From Gammaproteobacteria bacterium (GTDB lineage Bacteria; Pseudomonadota; Gammaproteobacteria; VBWC01): a DNA stretch of 64,000 bases. Each line of letters begins with the position of its first letter. Within the stretch, counting starts at the first letter, position 1. Positions 61,365 through 64,000 of this stretch are shown piece after piece. Location of the stretch: contig VBWC01000011.1 in the NCBI GenBank assembly GCA_006218035.1, forward strand, positions 62,001 through 126,000, given 5' to 3'. The translations under genes and the position numbers were made by a program. The notes under the pieces are model-generated. The model was given only the letters and a program-made list of their open reading frames with translations, had not been told where the DNA came from and searched no databases.

Positions 61365-63610
61365 AGCGTTTCGGCAGCGAGGCCGCTCCGGTCATTGTGA
61401 TCGTCGCGCTGCTGCTCGGGTCGCTGTACCTGATGAGCGTCGCGACCGAGAACTCGGAAAAGTTCGGCCGCCTGTATTCGCTGTTGTTCATTTTCAATCT
61501 GGCGGGGTTGATCCTTCTCGTCTGGCTGATCATCGTCAACATGCAGCGCCTGGTGCGCCAGTATCGTCTCAGGGCGATGGGTTCACGCCTGACGGTGCGC
61601 CTGGTGGTCATCTTCGTGCTGCTCGCTCTCGCGCCGGTGACGGTCGTGTACTACTTTTCACTGCAGTTTCTGCATCGCGGCATCGACAGCTGGTTCGACG
61701 TGCGCGTTGAGCGGGGTCTGCATGATGCGCTTGAGCTGAGTCGCGCCGCGCTGGATATGCGTATCCGCGAATCGCTGCGGCAGACGCAACAGATGGCTGA
61801 ATCACTTTCCGGTCTGCCGGAACGCCAGCTGGCGCCGCGGCTCAACGATTTGCGCGATCAGCGCGAGGCGAACGAGTTGACGTTGCTGACGCCGAGCGGC
61901 CATATCATCGCGTCCAGCAGTGTCGATGCCACCCGGATCGTGCCTGACCGGCCGAACAGCGCGATACTGTCGCAGCTGAAGCAGGGCCATCCGTTTGCCG
62001 GACTGGATCCGGTCAGTGATACCGGTCTGGCCATCCGTGTCGTCGTGACCGTCGACCAGTCCGACACGATCGCCGAACAGATCATCCTGCAGGCGCTGTA
62101 CCCGGTGGCGCAGCGGCTGAATATACTGGCCGAAAGCGCGCAGGCGGCGTTCGCCGACTACGAGCGGCTGTCCTATATGCGCGGTCCGTTGAAGTTCAGC
62201 TTTACCGTGACCTTGTCGCTGGTGTTGTTGTTGAGCCTGCTCGCGGCGGTCTGGACCGCGTTCTACGCGGCACGGCGCCTGGTGGCGCCGATCCGCGTGC
62301 TGGCGGTCGGCACCCGCGCGGTAGCCGCCGGCGACTACGACCGGCGCCTGCCGCTCACCAGCAATGACGAACTCGGGTTTCTTGTCGAATCGTTCAACGA
62401 CATGACGCGCAAGATCGCGATCGCACGCGATGACGCGGAGCGCAGCCAGGCGCAGGCGGAGCGCCAGCGCGCCTACCTGGAGGCGGTGGTCGGACGACTG
62501 TCGTCGGGCGTGCTGACGCTCGGCGCGGACGGGACGTTGCGCACCGCCAATGCGGCGGCCAGCCTGATCCTCGGTGTCGACATGGAAGACTGCGTCGGCG
62601 GGCCGTTGCACGGCTTGCTCGACGCCAATCATTATCTCGGTCACTTCGTCGATTCGATCGAGAATCATCTGACTGGCCGTGCGCAGGAGTGGCGCGAGGA
62701 GATCACGTTCTTCGGTCCGGGCGGGCGCCAGGTGCTGATGACCCGTGGCGCGCCGCTGCCGAATGTCGGCGACATGACGGCCGGCCACGTGATCGTATTC
62801 GATGACGTGACCACGCTGGTGCAGGCGCAGCGCGATGCCGCCTGGGGCGAAGTGGCGCGGCGTCTCGCGCACGAGATCAAGAATCCGTTGACGCCTATCC
62901 AGCTGGCCGCCGAACGTCTGCGGCACAAGTATCTGGGTACGATGAGCCCGGCGGATGCCGACGTGCTGGACCGCGCCACGCATACCATCGTCCAGCAGGT
63001 CGAGGTGATGAAGGAAATGGTCAAGGCGTTCAGCGACTACGCCCGGGCGCCCCATCTGAAGCTGCAGTCGCTGAACCTGAACCGCGTTATCAATGAAGTG
63101 CTGGAACTGTATCGCGGCGCCGAGCCGCATATTCCGATTGAGGCGCGCCTCGACGGGCAGCTGGCGGATATCCAGGCCGATCCGGGGCGCATCAATCAGT
63201 TGCTCCACAATCTGGTCAAGAATGCGATCGAAGCGGTCGGCGAAGTCACCGACGGCAGGATCATCGTCACGACGCGCGCCATCGATGAGGATGGCTTCCG
63301 CATCGCGGAACTGTGCGTTGAGGACAATGGCCCGGGATTTTCGAGCGGACTCGAGGGCAAGATGTTCGAACCGTACGTCACCACCAAGCCCAAGGGCAGC
63401 GGGCTCGGGCTCGCGATCGTGAAAAAAATCGTCGAGGAGCACGGCGGCGTGGTGCTTGCCGAGAGTATCACCGCCGGCGGCGCGCGTATCACGGTGCAGC
63501 TGCCGCATGCCGCCACTGGTGTTGACGACGCGGATTGGGATTACAATGACGAACCACAGCCAGGTAATTGGACTCATGATGACCCGCGAAAGAAACAGTC
63601 GCATCGTTAG
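61346..63610 (+). CDS. ntrY: NtrY-like sensor histidine kinase
   Basis: The 754-residue membrane sensor has an N-terminal membrane block (four helices within about residues 13-110), a periplasmic portion, a helix near 285-308, a HAMP domain, a PAS domain (LEAVVGRLSSGVLTLGADG region, about residues 377-395), a HisKA motif LAHEIKNPLTPIQLAAERLRHKY with the phosphorylated histidine, and a GHKL ATPase (LHNLVKNAIEA, DNGPGF, GSGLGLAIVKKI). It is the partner of NtrX downstream. It responds to nitrogen or redox cues in studied species. Confidence 0.95.
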   Translation: MAAPILKRFGSEAAPVIVIVALLLGSLYLMSVATENSEKFGRLYSLLFIFNLAGLILLVWLIIVNMQRLVRQYRLRAMGSRLTVRLVVIFVLLALAPVTVVYYFSLQFLHRGIDSWFDVRVERGLHDALELSRAALDMRIRESLRQTQQMAESLSGLPERQLAPRLNDLRDQREANELTLLTPSGHIIASSSVDATRIVPDRPNSAILSQLKQGHPFAGLDPVSDTGLAIRVVVTVDQSDTIAEQIILQALYPVAQRLNILAESAQAAFADYERLSYMRGPLKFSFTVTLSLVLLLSLLAAVWTAFYAARRLVAPIRVLAVGTRAVAAGDYDRRLPLTSNDELGFLVESFNDMTRKIAIARDDAERSQAQAERQRAYLEAVVGRLSSGVLTLGADGTLRTANAAASLILGVDMEDCVGGPLHGLLDANHYLGHFVDSIENHLTGRAQEWREEITFFGPGGRQVLMTRGAPLPNVGDMTAGHVIVFDDVTTLVQAQRDAAWGEVARRLAHEIKNPLTPIQLAAERLRHKYLGTMSPADADVLDRATHTIVQQVEVMKEMVKAFSDYARAPHLKLQSLNLNRVINEVLELYRGAEPHIPIEARLDGQLADIQADPGRINQLLHNLVKNAIEAVGEVTDGRIIVTTRAIDEDGFRIAELCVEDNGPGFSSGLEGKMFEPYVTTKPKGSGLGLAIVKKIVEEHGGVVLAESITAGGARITVQLPHAATGVDDADWDYNDEPQPGNWTHDDPRKKQSHR

Positions 63611-63622
63611 GGAGTGATCGTT

Positions 63623-64000
63623 ATGAGCGCACCTCATATTCTCGTCGTCGACGATGAACCCGATATCCGGCGCCTGATGCGCGAGATACTCGAGGACGAA
63701 GGGTATGTCGTCAGCATTGCCGAAAACGGCGAGACCGCGCGCGAGGCGCGCCGTACCCGCCGACCCGACCTCGTGTTGCTGGATATCTGGATGCCGGACA
63801 TCGACGGCATCAGTCTGCTGAAGGAGTGGGCGCCCGAAGGCAAGCCGGAGCCGCCGGTCATCATGATATCCGGCCACGGCACGGTCGAAACCGCGGTCGA
63901 GGCGACCCGCTACGGCGCCTATGATTATCTCGAAAAGCCGCTGTCACTGGCGAAGCTGCTGATTACCGTCAAGCACGCGCTGGAGGCCGACAAGCTGCGG
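63623..64000 (+). CDS. ntrX: NtrX-like response regulator, 5' part
   Basis: The 126 visible residues form a receiver domain. Asp54 in LVLLDIWMPD is the phosphorylated residue, with acidic VVDDEPD and lysine in YDYLEKPLS. It runs off the right edge; the AAA+ and DNA-binding domains lie outside. ATG 63623 has an AGGGAG site and is 13 nt after ntrY. Confidence 0.93.
   Translation, partial: MSAPHILVVDDEPDIRRLMREILEDEGYVVSIAENGETAREARRTRRPDLVLLDIWMPDIDGISLLKEWAPEGKPEPPVIMISGHGTVETAVEATRYGAYDYLEKPLSLAKLLITVKHALEADKLR

Noticed and set aside
61802-63877. 691-residue minus-strand frame antisense to ntrY and ntrX
   Set aside because: The plus strand is a complete histidine kinase. The antisense frame lacks motifs and has biased composition.

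Overview
The window is chromosomal DNA of a GC-rich (roughly 60% G+C by eye) gammaproteobacterium. Several blocks have classic gammaproteobacterial order: UPF0149-pepP-ubiH-ubiI facing a zapA-6S RNA-fau unit, def-fmt-rsmB-DUF4390-ntrY-ntrX, topA-smg-dprA-LysM, and mpl-ubiX. A phosphoribulokinase of the short proteobacterial type, with transaldolase and ribose-5-phosphate isomerase, points to a Calvin-cycle autotroph. A YgaV/BigR/SqrR-type regulator, two DUF2892 proteins, a siroheme sulfite reductase-TusA fusion, a TauE exporter and CysB point to active sulfur metabolism. The most likely source is a sulfur-oxidising lineage related to Chromatiales or Acidiferrobacterales. The genus cannot be fixed from the sequence alone.

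Layout. 1-5 kb: end of gltD, hemE with a translationally coupled unknown gene, then DUF1820, fructosamine kinase and transaldolase on the minus strand. 5-11.6 kb: two small plus-strand unknowns, then a minus-strand operon read right to left as membrane fusion protein, RND pump, DUF2892, ArsR regulator, DUF2892. Its promoter carries a perfect 10-bp inverted repeat. 11.7-22 kb: an ATP-grasp-like protein, mpl and ubiX, several lipoproteins, a DedA-PAP2-LssY fusion, a YugP-type metallopeptidase and dispersed repeats. 22-27.6 kb: prk, a DUF255 thioredoxin-fold protein coupled to a Kelch/OB-fold protein, and a PfkB kinase. 27.6-32.7 kb: dgkA and the glycine cleavage operon gcvT-gcvH-gcvPA-gcvPB behind a tandem glycine riboswitch. 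32.9-35.9 kb: a secreted small protein, a membrane-anchored spermidine-synthase-like protein, a SEL1 protein and a decayed Na+/H+ antiporter gene. 36-42.5 kb: ubiquinone hydroxylases, pepP, UPF0149, then zapA, 6S RNA, fau and an EVE-domain gene.

42.5-48.4 kb is the most accessory-looking part. It has an AT-rich gap before a histone H1-like gene, ilvA, rpiA, a DUF4136 lipoprotein, yjdM, and an AT-richer orphan gene between palindromic repeats. That orphan resembles a class III nucleotidyl cyclase fold. 48.4-52.7 kb is a sulfur-assimilation locus, tauE and sulfite reductase-TusA divergent from cysB. 52.7-64 kb is housekeeping: topA, smg, dprA, LysM, def, fmt, rsmB, DUF4390, ntrY and the start of ntrX, which runs off the edge.

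The best candidates for undescribed biology are the putatively persulfide-responsive RND efflux operon and the cyclase-like orphan island. No rRNA, tRNA, CRISPR array, phage or transposase gene was recognised.
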